Notes: generated from the sequence alone by a model not told the origin. Positions 9,188 to 16,931 are shown, counted from the first letter of the stretch. The stretch is DNA of 37,681 nt from Clostridia bacterium (GCA_900767195.1 CAAFYG010000130.1:1-37681); one strand, 5' to 3'. Numbers and translations are program-made.

Positions 9188-9591
9188 CTGTTTTATCTAT
9201 AAACAAATTCAAATTTTTCAAATTTATTTTAACTTTTTCTTTTTGACCATCCCTACATTTAAAATCGAGCCAAAACAAATGCTTTTGTTGCCGCCGCACA
9301 TTCGTCTGCCGTCTCAGATGCCTTTTGCCGCGGGAAAGGCTTGATATAACGAAAGCCTTCCCGCTTTTACCGAATTTTCTTCCAAAGAAAATAGCAAAAA
9401 GGAGAAGGCTGCGTCTAATGCTAAAAGGCTGCCGGGTAAACGACAACCTTTTAACAAAATAAAATTTAGGAGGTTAAAAATGAAACTATGAAAAATCTGT
9501 AAGTAAATTTATGCTGCGCTTCTATCGCTGCGGCAGACTAACACTTGCCGCAATACGACTTTCTGCGATATTAACGACTGTTTTTCAACGC
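9188..9591. other. Structured non-coding stretch with an orphan ribosome binding site
   Basis: About 400 bases without a convincing gene. It contains a strong hairpin (9330-9364), a weaker stem TAAAAGG/CCTTTTA (9422-9453) and, at 9468-9473, a perfect AGGAGG placed 6 bases before an ATG (9480) whose frame is Met-Lys-Leu-stop. In another frame the bases before this spell a Lys/Arg-rich peptide ending at the same stop. This looks like a relic of a gene junction, possibly from a mobile or transferred segment, or a very short leader peptide. No known riboswitch is recognisable. Confidence 0.4.
9330..9368 (+). terminator. Strong hairpin with short T-tract
   Basis: GCGGGAAAGGCTT pairs with AAGCCTTCCCGC (one bulged A) around a 10-base loop and is followed by TTTT. 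It is a plausible second terminator or a stable RNA element, far from any called plus-strand gene end. Confidence 0.5.
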
Positions 9592-11019
9592 TTATTCGGC
9601 GTCCTTTTTCTCGTCGTTATTTTCCTCGGATTTCTCTTCGGACGCGGCTTGCATCGCTTCTTCCGCTGCCTGCTTCTGCGCAACGGCTTCCGTGCGTTTC
9701 GCCATTCTCTTATCTTTTCTCATCTGCGCTTTCATTTCTTTCGTTACGATACGAGCGCTGTCGATCTGGGCGCGCATTTCCTGCGGCGTAGGCGGAACAA
9801 ATGCCGAACCTTCCGCATTTTCGGAAATAACTTCGTAGCCTTCGTCGCGTTCCAGAATCGTAGCTTCGGTATAACCGTCGAACATGTGGATATGGTGCGC
9901 GTCGAACGCAAGATCGATAATATCTTTCAGATTGATCACCGCACGGGAAGAGATCTTCGCAATCATCTGCGTGGAGTCGTCGATAACCGAGCTTTCTTTG
10001 GATTCGTGATCGAGTTCGCAATAGATCTGCGTTTCCGCACCGAGTTTTTCGATAACTTCAATACGCGCTTTTATCACGGTATCGGGAGACGCGCTGATAA
10101 ACGCCTGATCCTGATGGATATCTTCGGGCCGTACGCCGAGCGTGATCACCTTATCGGTATCGAGATATTCGTCCAGATTCTTAATTCTCGCCACAACGCT
10201 GCCGGGGAGCAGAATCTTGTTGTTGCCGATAAAGCTTACGTATACTTTACGAGCTTTACCCTTGCCTTCCGATACGAGTTTTGCCTCTTTGAAGAAGTTC
10301 ATCTGAGGAGTGCCGATGAAGCCCGCAACGAAAAGATTGATGGGATAATCGTACAAATTCTGAGGCGTATCTACCTGCTGCATGAAACCGTCTTTCATAA
10401 CGACGATACGCGTACCCATCGTCATAGCCTCGATCTGATCGTGCGTAACGTAAATAAACGTGGTGGCAAGACGAGCGTGCAACTTGGAAATTTCCGATCT
10501 CATGGAAGCGCGCAGCTTCGCGTCGAGGTTAGACAGAGGTTCGTCGAGTAAGAACACCTTCGGCTCGCGCACGATGGTACGGCCGAGAGCAACACGCTGA
10601 CGCTGACCGCCGGAAAGCGCCTTGGGCTTACGGGAAAGATAATCGGTGATACCGAGAATTTCCGCAGCCGCTTTTACTTTCTGATCGATGATCTCTTTGG
10701 GTACTTTTCTCAGTTTCAGACCGAACGCCATATTATCGTACACGGACATGTGGGGATAAAGCGCATAGTTCTGGAATACCATGGCGATATCTCTGTCCTT
10801 GGGGACAACGTCGTTTACAAGCTTGCCGTCGATATACAGTTCGCCCGAAGAAATTTCTTCAAGCCCTGCGATCATACGCAGCGTTGTGGATTTACCGCAG
10901 CCGGAAGGACCGACGAGTACGATAAATTCTTTATCACGGATATCGAGGCAGAAATTGAAAACCGCCTGAACACCCGAGGGATATACTTTGTTGATACCTT
11001 TTAACAAAAGTCCTGACAT
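9592..11019 (-). CDS. msmK-like: MsmK/UgpC-type sugar ABC transporter ATP-binding protein with long charged tail
   Basis: This ATPase energises CUT1 sugar importers. Walker A GPSGCGKST is at about 37-45, the signature LSGGQRQR at about 135-142 and Walker B VFLLDEP with Glu160, followed by an OB-fold/TOBE regulatory region to about residue 385. The last roughly 90 residues are an unusual highly charged Lys/Glu/Ala tail, making 475 residues against about 365-380 for the family. The ATG at 11019 follows CGGAGG by about 8 bases. No permeases flank it, as is common for an ATPase shared by several importers in Bacillota; the 118-5078 operon, which lacks an ATPase, is a likely client. Sharing is inferred. 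Confidence 0.93.
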   Translation of the reverse strand: MSGLLLKGINKVYPSGVQAVFNFCLDIRDKEFIVLVGPSGCGKSTTLRMIAGLEEISSGELYIDGKLVNDVVPKDRDIAMVFQNYALYPHMSVYDNMAFGLKLRKVPKEIIDQKVKAAAEILGITDYLSRKPKALSGGQRQRVALGRTIVREPKVFLLDEPLSNLDAKLRASMRSEISKLHARLATTFIYVTHDQIEAMTMGTRIVVMKDGFMQQVDTPQNLYDYPINLFVAGFIGTPQMNFFKEAKLVSEGKGKARKVYVSFIGNNKILLPGSVVARIKNLDEYLDTDKVITLGVRPEDIHQDQAFISASPDTVIKARIEVIEKLGAETQIYCELDHESKESSVIDDSTQMIAKISSRAVINLKDIIDLAFDAHHIHMFDGYTEATILERDEGYEVISENAEGSAFVPPTPQEMRAQIDSARIVTKEMKAQMRKDKRMAKRTEAVAQKQAAEEAMQAASEEKSEENNDEKKDAE

Positions 11020-11060
11020 CAAATTTTCCTCCGAAAATAATTCTTGGATTTTATATTTCT

Positions 11061-11089
11061 ATTTTACCATCTTTCACGAAAAAAAACAA
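11061..11089 (-). promoter_or_regulatory. Possible promoter of the MsmK-like gene
   Basis: On the minus strand TTGTTT, a 17-bp spacer and TAAAAT lie about 42-70 bases before the ATG. The match is moderate and the region is AT-rich. Confidence 0.35.
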
Positions 11090-11178
11090 TAGAAAAAAAA
11101 CACAAAATTCTACCTTGTGACTGTGCAGTTTGCACAAGATTGTAGGTTTTCGGCAGGTTTTATCGGCTTTGCGCAAAA

Positions 11179-11571
11179 TTATCGATCCGGTGCGCGCGGC
11201 GTTACCGTTACGCGGCACGAAAACGTTTCTTCGTTCGTCTGCACTTCGGCGTACGTTTCGCCCGGGGAAACCGCCGTGATTTTTCCGCCCCGCACCGTGG
11301 CGATCTCCTCGTTTTCCGTGCGCCATACGAGCGGTATCTTTTTGCCGTCCGCCGGGGTTTTGATAAGGTGCAGCCATGCTTCGCCGCCTTCTTCGAGCGT
11401 GATATCCGTTTGCGAAAGGCAAAAATCAAAACTATCTTCCGTGGCGTTTGAAACAAGCGAACAGGAAGAAAACGCCGCTCCGACGGCAAAAAATAATACG
11501 AAAATAAGCGCGGCGATCGGCGCGCGCAATATTTTTTGAAATTGTCTTGATCTTTTTGTTCTGAAACTCAT
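11179..11571 (-). CDS. Small lipoprotein with a bacterial Ig-like (Big_2) domain
   Basis: About 130 residues. A basic N-terminus is followed by a hydrophobic segment ending Phe-Ser-Ser-Cys, which resembles a lipobox, and then one Big_2-like domain with the typical ITLEEGG, PLVWRTENEEIATV and GKITAVSPGETYAEV strands. It should be membrane-anchored and exposed. The start is uncertain: the ATG at 11571 lacks a clear ribosome binding site, and a TTG further upstream (11634) is equally poor. It lies 76 bases after spoVAE on the same strand, so it may be transcribed with the spore genes. Its function is unknown. Confidence 0.65.
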   Translation of the reverse strand: MSFRTKRSRQFQKILRAPIAALIFVLFFAVGAAFSSCSLVSNATEDSFDFCLSQTDITLEEGGEAWLHLIKTPADGKKIPLVWRTENEEIATVRGGKITAVSPGETYAEVQTNEETFSCRVTVTPRAPDR

Positions 11572-11647
11572 TGCCGTTTGGTTTTTTATAGTGGTTTTTG
11601 CGGATTGTAAGGGTTGCTTCGCTTGTAAAAACAAAAGCTATTATGCC

Positions 11648-12031
11648 TTAATTCTTTTTGCTTTTCGAGCGGAAAAAAATTGCCATGAAAAACGAAAATA
11701 TCACCGCTGCCGATACCCCCGCAGCCGCTGCCGACAACGCGCCCGTGAATGCGCCGAAAACTCCTTTTTCCGCGCCTTTCATCGCGCCGTTTGCCAAAAG
11801 ATACCCGAATCCGCAGATCGGCACTGTTGCGCCCGCGCCCGCGAAATCCACAAGATACTGATATAAGCCGAGCCCTTGCAGCACCACGCCCGAAAGCATG
11901 AAATACACGAGAATTTTTCCCGACGTGAGATCGGTGATATTGATGACGACCTGCGCGATGACGCAAATCAGTCCGCCCACCGCGAACGCTTTTAAAAACA
12001 TAGATAAGATTTGCAGATATTCTTCGTACAT
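11648..12031 (-). CDS. spoVAE: Stage V sporulation protein AE (SpoVAEb type)
   Basis: A 127-residue membrane protein with about four hydrophobic segments and the family features FLKAFAVGGLICVIAQ near the N-terminus and AGAGATVPICGFG in the middle. SpoVA proteins form the spore inner-membrane channel that moves dipicolinic acid into the forespore and out at germination. The ATG at 12031 is chosen because it follows AAGGA and gives the usual family length; an earlier in-frame start at 12103 adds an unrelated basic stretch. It follows spoVAD by 159 bases. Expression in the forespore is expected from the family, but I saw no clear sigma-G promoter. Confidence 0.9.
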   Translation of the reverse strand: MYEEYLQILSMFLKAFAVGGLICVIAQVVINITDLTSGKILVYFMLSGVVLQGLGLYQYLVDFAGAGATVPICGFGYLLANGAMKGAEKGVFGAFTGALSAAAAGVSAAVIFSFFMAIFFRSKSKKN

Positions 12032-12165
12032 AATTTTTTGTTCCTTATTGCTTGTTGCGCCCGTCATCGTTGCCCCGCGGCGGCAGTTTTTGCCGATTAC
12101 CAACCGACTGCCGCAAGTTTATAAACGGTAAATGAGCAAAGGCGCACGCTAAGAAAGCCGCCAAG

Positions 12166-12198
12166 GCGCGCCGCTATACAAAGCGCGCCGCTATACAA
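12166..12198. repeat. Tandem 17-bp duplication across the spoVAD stop codon
   Basis: GCGCGCCGCTATACAA occurs at 12166-12181 and again at 12183-12198, a period of 17. The second copy covers the spoVAD stop codon (12191-12193). It is a simple local duplication that would leave the protein end unchanged. Confidence 0.7.
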
Positions 12199-13201
12199 GC
12201 TCTATACTGACGGCGTGACTGATACAAGGAATCGATTCTCCCTGCCCGCTCGATACCGTGGAAAGCAATGCGCCCGTGGCGGCGAACAGCATTTTTTTAA
12301 TCTCGCGCCGCCGCATTTTTTCGAGAAGGTACGAATTCAGCACCACCGCGCTGCACCCCGCGCCGCTGCCGCCCTGAAATTCGTCCTCGATCACTTTATA
12401 CACGATTTCGCCGCAATCCACATGGGTTTCATGAAGATCGATCCCCTTTTCCCATAAAAGATCTTTCAGAATACGACTGCCGAGCGCGCCCAGATCGCCC
12501 GTGACGATCAGATCGTAGTACGAGGACTTCCGCCCCGTATCGCGTAGATGCGCCGCGATCGTATCGCTCGCCGCCGGCGCCATTGCCGCCCCCATGTTGT
12601 TTACGTCCGTGATGCCGAAATCCACCACCCGGCCGAACGTTGCCGCCGTGATCGCCACACGGCTTTCCGAGTACTTTGCCGCACTCACAAGAGTTGCCCC
12701 CGCGCCCGTCACCGTCCATTGTGATTGCGGCGGACGGGTAGTGCCGAGTTCGAGCGGGTAGCGATACTGACGTTCGGCGGACGAGAAATGACTGCCTGTA
12801 GCGGCGATGACATGATTCGCATGCCCTGCGTCTACGGCGAGCGCGGCAAGCGCGAGTGATTCCGCCATGGTGGAACACGCGCCGTACACGCCGAGAAACG
12901 GCACGGACAAATCGCGTGCGGCAAACGAAGCGGATATGATCTGATTGAGAAGATCGCCCGAGATAAAAAGATCAAGCTCGCTTTCGGAAATTCTTCCGTT
13001 TTCGATCGCCTTGTTCACGGCGTACCGAAGCATCTTACATTCCGCTTTTTCATAGGTGCTTTCACCGAACATATCGTCGTCGAGCGCGAGATCTACGTAT
13101 TTGCCTGCCACGCCCGCACATTCTTTCGGCCCTGCCACCGTGCCGCTCGCCGATACGCGCGGCAAATTCGGGAAATAAATCGTCTGAGATTTGTGTTGCA
13201 T
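12191..13201 (-). CDS. spoVAD: Stage V sporulation protein AD
   Basis: A 336-residue soluble thiolase-fold protein that binds dipicolinic acid on the spore inner membrane as part of the SpoVA channel. Recognised by family-typical segments such as GVYGACSTMAESLALAAL, ATGSHFSSAERQYRYPLE and SQWTVTGAGA, and by its length, which matches the family (about 338). An AAAGGA site precedes the ATG by about 8 bases. It lies between spoVAC and spoVAE in the normal order, but the gap to spoVAC is 185 bases and carries a palindromic repeat, while these genes usually sit close together. Confidence 0.97.
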   Translation of the reverse strand: MQHKSQTIYFPNLPRVSASGTVAGPKECAGVAGKYVDLALDDDMFGESTYEKAECKMLRYAVNKAIENGRISESELDLFISGDLLNQIISASFAARDLSVPFLGVYGACSTMAESLALAALAVDAGHANHVIAATGSHFSSAERQYRYPLELGTTRPPQSQWTVTGAGATLVSAAKYSESRVAITAATFGRVVDFGITDVNNMGAAMAPAASDTIAAHLRDTGRKSSYYDLIVTGDLGALGSRILKDLLWEKGIDLHETHVDCGEIVYKVIEDEFQGGSGAGCSAVVLNSYLLEKMRRREIKKMLFAATGALLSTVSSGQGESIPCISHAVSIELV

Positions 13202-13257
13202 TTTTTCGTCCTTTTTAGTTTGAGCGGAAATAATGTGAGCAATCGGTTATTGTGCTG

Positions 13258-13348
13258 CCCCTCATCAGTCAACTTCGTTGACGGTAAGCCGCCGAGACTG
13301 CCTTTGGGCGGCAACTCGGCGAGAAAAACTCCCCAAGGGGAAGCCTAT
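13258..13348. repeat. Interspersed palindromic repeat, copy 1 (degenerate, with insert)
   Basis: It begins CCCCTCATCA, carries the stem GTCAAC-ttc-GTTGAC (13268-13282) and ends CCCCAAGGGGAAGCCTATA. Between the two halves sits an extra stem CGCCGAG...CTCGGCG. The same plan occurs at 24819-24875 and 37499-37556. This copy separates spoVAC from spoVAD. Confidence 0.75.
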
Positions 13349-13386
13349 ATTAAGGCAATATTTTAAACCGACGGAAAAAGCTATAT

Positions 13387-13839
13387 TTAAAGTAACAGAT
13401 AGATAAAGCCGACGGCTGTACCTGCCAGAACGCCGTAGACGATGATCGGCCCGGCAACGATAAACATTTTCGCCGCCGTACCGTAGATCCAGCCTTCCGT
13501 TTTAAACTCGATGGCGGGCGAACATACGCTGTTTGCAAAGCCCGTGATCGGCACGATCGAGCCTGCGCCCGCGTTTCTGCCGATGCGATCGTATACCCCC
13601 AACCCCGTGAGCAGCGTTCCCAAAAAAATCAACAGCACGCTCACAGAGCCGGCAAGTTCGTCGCCCGATAAATGAAATACGATTTCAAGCATAAACCGGA
13701 AAAACTGTCCGATACAACAAATCAGTCCGCCCACAAGAAACGCGCGCAGACAGTTTTTGAAATGATCCGTTTTCGGCGCGAACGAATTGACGTAGGCGAT
13801 ATAATTTTTATTATAGTTTTCTCTGTTCTTTCCCGTCAT
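13387..13839 (-). CDS. spoVAC: Stage V sporulation protein AC
   Basis: A 150-residue membrane protein homologous to SpoVAE, with about four transmembrane segments and the family features CLRAFLVGGLICCIGQ and NAGAGSIVPITGFANS. It is thought to form the mechanosensitive channel part of the SpoVA complex for dipicolinic acid. An ACGAGG site lies a few bases before the ATG. It is the first recognised gene of the cluster; no spoVAA, spoVAB or sigF is upstream, which is the reduced clostridial arrangement. Confidence 0.95.
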   Translation of the reverse strand: MTGKNRENYNKNYIAYVNSFAPKTDHFKNCLRAFLVGGLICCIGQFFRFMLEIVFHLSGDELAGSVSVLLIFLGTLLTGLGVYDRIGRNAGAGSIVPITGFANSVCSPAIEFKTEGWIYGTAAKMFIVAGPIIVYGVLAGTAVGFIYLLL

Positions 13840-14119
13840 GTTTCGCCTCGTTTATCTTCCTTCCTCTTGCGGGCGGAAGGGAAACGCGTTTTCGCGATCG
13901 TCCGGCGCGCGCACGCCGCCGCGGGTTCGGATTTTTGTTTCCGCCGTTCCGCCGCCGCAACCGACGTAGGCGTTTACGCAAGCACCGGCACGCCCCGCGC
14001 ACGCATAATATACATTTAAAAATACATTTAAAAAGGAATCGAAAGATAAATTTTCCATATCCGTATTGTGCGGATCTGCGAAAAAATTATGCATTTTTCA
14101 CTTTGATCTTACAAAATAC
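13840..14119. other. Intergenic region between spoVAC and a divergent membrane-protein gene
   Basis: Together with the promoter to 14148 this is a 358-base gap. An 80-codon minus-strand open frame (14094-13852) ends 12 bases before spoVAC but has no ribosome binding site and a composition I cannot tell from chance, so it is not called. I found no convincing sigma-G promoter for spoVAC. Confidence 0.4.
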
Positions 14120-14148
14120 TTGACGGTTTTTATAGTTTATGATACAAT
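14120..14148 (+). promoter_or_regulatory. Sigma-A promoter of the 14198-15571 gene
   Basis: TTGACG, 17-bp spacer, TACAAT. Transcription would start near 14155, about 43 bases before the ATG. Confidence 0.75.
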
Positions 14149-14197
14149 TAAATTCTGAAATGCGGCGAAAGACAACGCACGCGGAAAGGAGCAGACT

Positions 14198-15571
14198 ATG
14201 AGCAAAATATATGTGGTGGAAAATAAAATCGCGGCTATGATTTTCAATCTGGTCATCGCTTTATTATGCCTTGCTTCGATGGGGGCATATTTCTTTGCGC
14301 CGCTTTGGAAAGTAAACGTGAATTATACGCTTACCGCCGAAACCTTTAAGATGATGACGAACGGTTCGGGGACTTCCGGAGAAAGCGCGGGCGGAGCGGG
14401 ATCGGGCGCAGCCACGGGAGAATCAACCCAAACCGACGACATGATGAAAGAAATCGAGAAAGAGCTGGACGCTAATCCCATTCAGGCGCAATTCGGCATA
14501 CAACTGCAAACGACAACGCTACTTTCTTCGTTTGCGGGAAACGGCGAAAAAATCGTGGCGGATCTGATCGGTTACAACGTGGACTCGCTTGTGGAACAGC
14601 TTTCCGGCACTATGAAAGACGTATCGAAAGTGGCTGTGAAATCCGCAACGAAAGCATCTTTGAAAGAAATGCTTAAAGACGAGGACGGCAACGAGTATCA
14701 ATGGAAAAACGAAACCGTAGTGAACGAAGAGCTTGACAAGCTGACGGACGCTTTGGTGAGCGACAACGCAACGGTGACTTCCGTTTCGGACGCTGCCGTG
14801 GACGCGGTGGCGAACATTTACAAATCGGAAACGGGCGAAGAGATTTCGGAAGCAGATAAGGCGAAAGCGCGCGAAGAATTGGTGAAAGTTTTGCAGGAAG
14901 TGGCGGACGAAAACGGCAACATCGACTCCGACAAACTGATTGCCGATTTGCTTACGCAGGCGATGAACGGCTCGCAAGGCTCGGGCGAAAACGGCAACGA
15001 AACCGGCGGCGAAAGCAGCGGAACAAAGCAAGAAGCCGGCGCGAAATATTCGTTTGCCGCGTTTACGGCGTACGCCGAAGGCGAAACAGGCGGCTCGGGA
15101 ACGAGTTCCGGATCGGAAAGCGGTTCCGGCTCGGGAACGGACGAAACGGCGGACTCGACGGAGCAATTGAAAAACGCGCTGACGACGAAAATCAACGAAA
15201 GCATCGGCGATAAGATGAACACGGTGCTTCTTGCGCTGAAAATCGCGGGCGGCGTGATTATTTTCACCCTTTTCACGTGGGCATACATTATCTTGAAAAT
15301 CGTTTGCAAATCGACAAGTCAAAACCCCGTGGTGAAGCTGAAACTTCCGATCTGGCTCGGCTGGCTGCCCTTCCTTGTGCTGTACGTGCTGCCCACCGTT
15401 GCGATGCGATTCGCTACGAACGCGGCGAACGGTGCGGCGGACGCGGAAGCAGGCGCGGCGATGAGCGGGCTGAGCGTTTCGTTTGCGACTTGCGGCATCG
15501 TTTCGGCGATAGCGGCTTTGGCATTGATTATTCTCTGGATCCCCTACCATCATTTAAAAAGCAGGGCTTAA
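14198..15571 (+). CDS. Unrecognised membrane protein with a large external domain and Gly/Ser/Glu-rich linkers
   Basis: A 457-residue protein I cannot assign to a family. One transmembrane helix lies at about 12-34, followed by a long, probably extracytoplasmic region rich in acidic helices. This region is interrupted by two low-complexity Gly/Ser/Thr/Glu linkers (about 56-82 and 265-325). Three more transmembrane helices follow at about 346-368, 384-402 and 422-447, with a short basic end. AAGGAG precedes the ATG and a good promoter and terminator frame it, so it is a single-gene unit. The layout suggests an envelope protein that acts outside the membrane. Nothing in it indicates an enzyme. 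Confidence 0.8.
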   Translation: MSKIYVVENKIAAMIFNLVIALLCLASMGAYFFAPLWKVNVNYTLTAETFKMMTNGSGTSGESAGGAGSGAATGESTQTDDMMKEIEKELDANPIQAQFGIQLQTTTLLSSFAGNGEKIVADLIGYNVDSLVEQLSGTMKDVSKVAVKSATKASLKEMLKDEDGNEYQWKNETVVNEELDKLTDALVSDNATVTSVSDAAVDAVANIYKSETGEEISEADKAKAREELVKVLQEVADENGNIDSDKLIADLLTQAMNGSQGSGENGNETGGESSGTKQEAGAKYSFAAFTAYAEGETGGSGTSSGSESGSGSGTDETADSTEQLKNALTTKINESIGDKMNTVLLALKIAGGVIIFTLFTWAYIILKIVCKSTSQNPVVKLKLPIWLGWLPFLVLYVLPTVAMRFATNAANGAADAEAGAAMSGLSVSFATCGIVSAIAALALIILWIPYHHLKSRA

Positions 15572-15600
15572 CCGAACGGAAACAAGTTTTTATTCGGCTA

Positions 15601-15624
15601 CCCCCCCCCCCCCCCAAAAAAAAA
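15601..15624. repeat. Homopolymer tract C15 then A9
   Basis: Fifteen C residues followed directly by nine A residues, between the stop codon of the membrane protein gene and its terminator. Such tracts vary in length through slippage and are also common sites of sequencing or assembly error. Confidence 0.9.
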
Positions 15625-15640
15625 TTAAGACGGTAAACGA

Positions 15641-15675
15641 ATACCCCCGACGAAACCATCGGGGGTATTATTTTT
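15641..15675 (+). terminator. Rho-independent terminator of the 14198-15571 gene
   Basis: ATACCCCCGA pairs perfectly with TCGGGGGTAT around an 8-base loop, followed by TATTTTT. It stands between two convergent genes and is best placed for the plus strand. Confidence 0.9.
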
Positions 15676-15702
15676 ATTCGATCGTGTTTTTAAAATGCGG
15701 TA

Positions 15703-16794
15703 TCAATAAAATCCCGTCCAATTCTTTTCGTCGGATTCTACCCATTGCGCCACAAGCGTGATGTCTTTCAGATCGGTGTATCTCTGTCCGTTGCGGAAGA
15801 AAACGTTGCTGTCTTTAATTTTCCAACCGTCGAACAACCAATTGCCTTTTTTATCCGTTGCTTTGCAGACGGTAACAAACTCGCCGTATTTCACGCTCTG
15901 AGTATACACCGTGATTTCTTTGCCGTCTTTATCGCAAAGTTTTGCGCCCGCAACATTGCCGAGTTCGTAAGTGATCGTAAACGTTTTGGGATTCGGCGTT
16001 TTCAGATTGATTTCGATCTTCCGGGTGATTTCAATATTCGCGTAGTCGAAATTCCACTCGCCCGGCTCGTATCCTTCGGGCGTAACCGGCACGATCGTTT
16101 CCCATTGCTCTTTCGTGATTTTCTTGTTTTGCACGATTTCAAGCTCTTGCACGCGCTGCCCCGTCTGTACGAACGTTACGGGAATTTTTCCGCTCGGCAA
16201 ATCTTTATAAACCGCTTTAAGATTGATCGTTTTATCCGCGTTTGCGCCCACAACCGACCATTTGCCCGTAAGCGCGACGTTCGCTTTATAATCGTCGCTT
16301 TCGTCGCTGTTTTTCAGGCACGGATCGTCGGCGTTCTGCCAGACGTAGAAATATTTCCCCGCCGGGGCGGTCGGTTCGGCAAGCACGTAGTTATCTTTAT
16401 CGTAAGTCACCTTATAATCATTGATCGTACCCACGCCGCCGTTTACATCGTATTTTACGGTGTACTCGATTGCCTTTTTGCCCGTATAGTCGATTTGCAC
16501 CGTGATATCCGCGGTGATATTATCGAACGATTTTCTGTTCCACACCAATCCTTCGTAGCCCTCGTACCCGGTGTAGTCGATGGCGGGAATATCTTCGGAA
16601 TTCAGAATATACTTCCCCTTATTATTTTTCTTTGCCTTGACTTTTACCTCGGTTTTATCCGGCTGCACGAACGTAACCGTATAGACGGTATCGCTTCCAT
16701 CCGGCTTTTTATCGCCGTTCTTCGTGGCGCAGCCTGCGGCGATTGCGCCGAGCGCAAATACCGAAAGCGCGATGATGGCAATGCGTTTTTTCAT
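15703..16794 (-). CDS. Repeat-domain surface lipoprotein (Flg_new/InlB-like)
   Basis: A 363-residue lipoprotein with a signal peptide and lipobox Ala-Ala-Gly-Cys (Cys22). The mature part is made of beta-rich modules resembling the Listeria-Bacteroides Flg_new/InlB B-repeat: IEYTVKYDVNGGVGTIND, FTITYELGNVAGAKL and closing WLFDGWKIKD plus ITLVAQWV. Such modules usually serve in adhesion or as spacers on the cell surface. No enzyme domain is visible. GGGAGGG precedes the ATG. The 5' leader has two hairpins and a promoter (16887-16915). Function beyond surface display is unknown. Confidence 0.8.
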   Translation of the reverse strand: MKKRIAIIALSVFALGAIAAGCATKNGDKKPDGSDTVYTVTFVQPDKTEVKVKAKKNNKGKYILNSEDIPAIDYTGYEGYEGLVWNRKSFDNITADITVQIDYTGKKAIEYTVKYDVNGGVGTINDYKVTYDKDNYVLAEPTAPAGKYFYVWQNADDPCLKNSDESDDYKANVALTGKWSVVGANADKTINLKAVYKDLPSGKIPVTFVQTGQRVQELEIVQNKKITKEQWETIVPVTPEGYEPGEWNFDYANIEITRKIEINLKTPNPKTFTITYELGNVAGAKLCDKDGKEITVYTQSVKYGEFVTVCKATDKKGNWLFDGWKIKDSNVFFRNGQRYTDLKDITLVAQWVESDEKNWTGFY

Positions 16795-16814
16795 ATTTCC
16801 CTCCCGAAATTCAA

Positions 16815-16831
16815 GGACGGCGGACCGTCCT
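16815..16831 (-). promoter_or_regulatory. Leader hairpin upstream of the repeat-domain lipoprotein
   Basis: GGACGG-tccg-CCGTCC forms a compact stem in the leader RNA, about 20-35 bases before the start codon. It could affect translation; there is no T-tract, so it is not a terminator. Confidence 0.4.
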
Positions 16832-16844
16832 GCTTTGATTCTTT

Positions 16845-16883
16845 TTTAGCCGAATGTATTTTTTATTATAACATTCGGCTAAA
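16845..16883. promoter_or_regulatory. Perfect 12-bp inverted repeat at the predicted transcription start
   Basis: TTTAGCCGAATG (16845-16856) and CATTCGGCTAAA (16872-16883) flank 15 AT-rich bases. On the minus strand it begins at about the predicted start site of the lipoprotein gene, so it is either an operator or a 5'-terminal RNA stem. Confidence 0.55.
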
Positions 16884-16886
16884 CTG

Positions 16887-16915
16887 ATTATATCACACCT
16901 TGCCGCCTTTGGCAA
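16887..16915 (-). promoter_or_regulatory. Sigma-A promoter of the repeat-domain lipoprotein
   Basis: On the minus strand TTGCCA, 17-bp spacer, TATAAT. The start site would be near 16880, giving a leader of about 85 bases that contains the inverted repeat and the second hairpin. Confidence 0.7.
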
Positions 16916-16931
16916 GGATTTTTGCAAAATT

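Noticed and set aside
9132..9446. 104-codon minus-strand open frame in the spacer after the M64 gene
   Set aside because: It runs through the terminator and the strong hairpin at 9330-9364, has no ribosome binding site and reads as Arg/Lys/Phe-rich noise.
12031..12103. Longer N-terminus for SpoVAE starting at 12103
   Set aside because: It adds a basic stretch not seen in the family; AAGGA before the ATG at 12031 supports the shorter form.
13852..14094. 80-codon minus-strand open frame 12 bases before spoVAC
   Set aside because: It has no ribosome binding site at either possible ATG, its composition follows the GC-rich local sequence, and I recognise no family. It could still be real if conserved in relatives.
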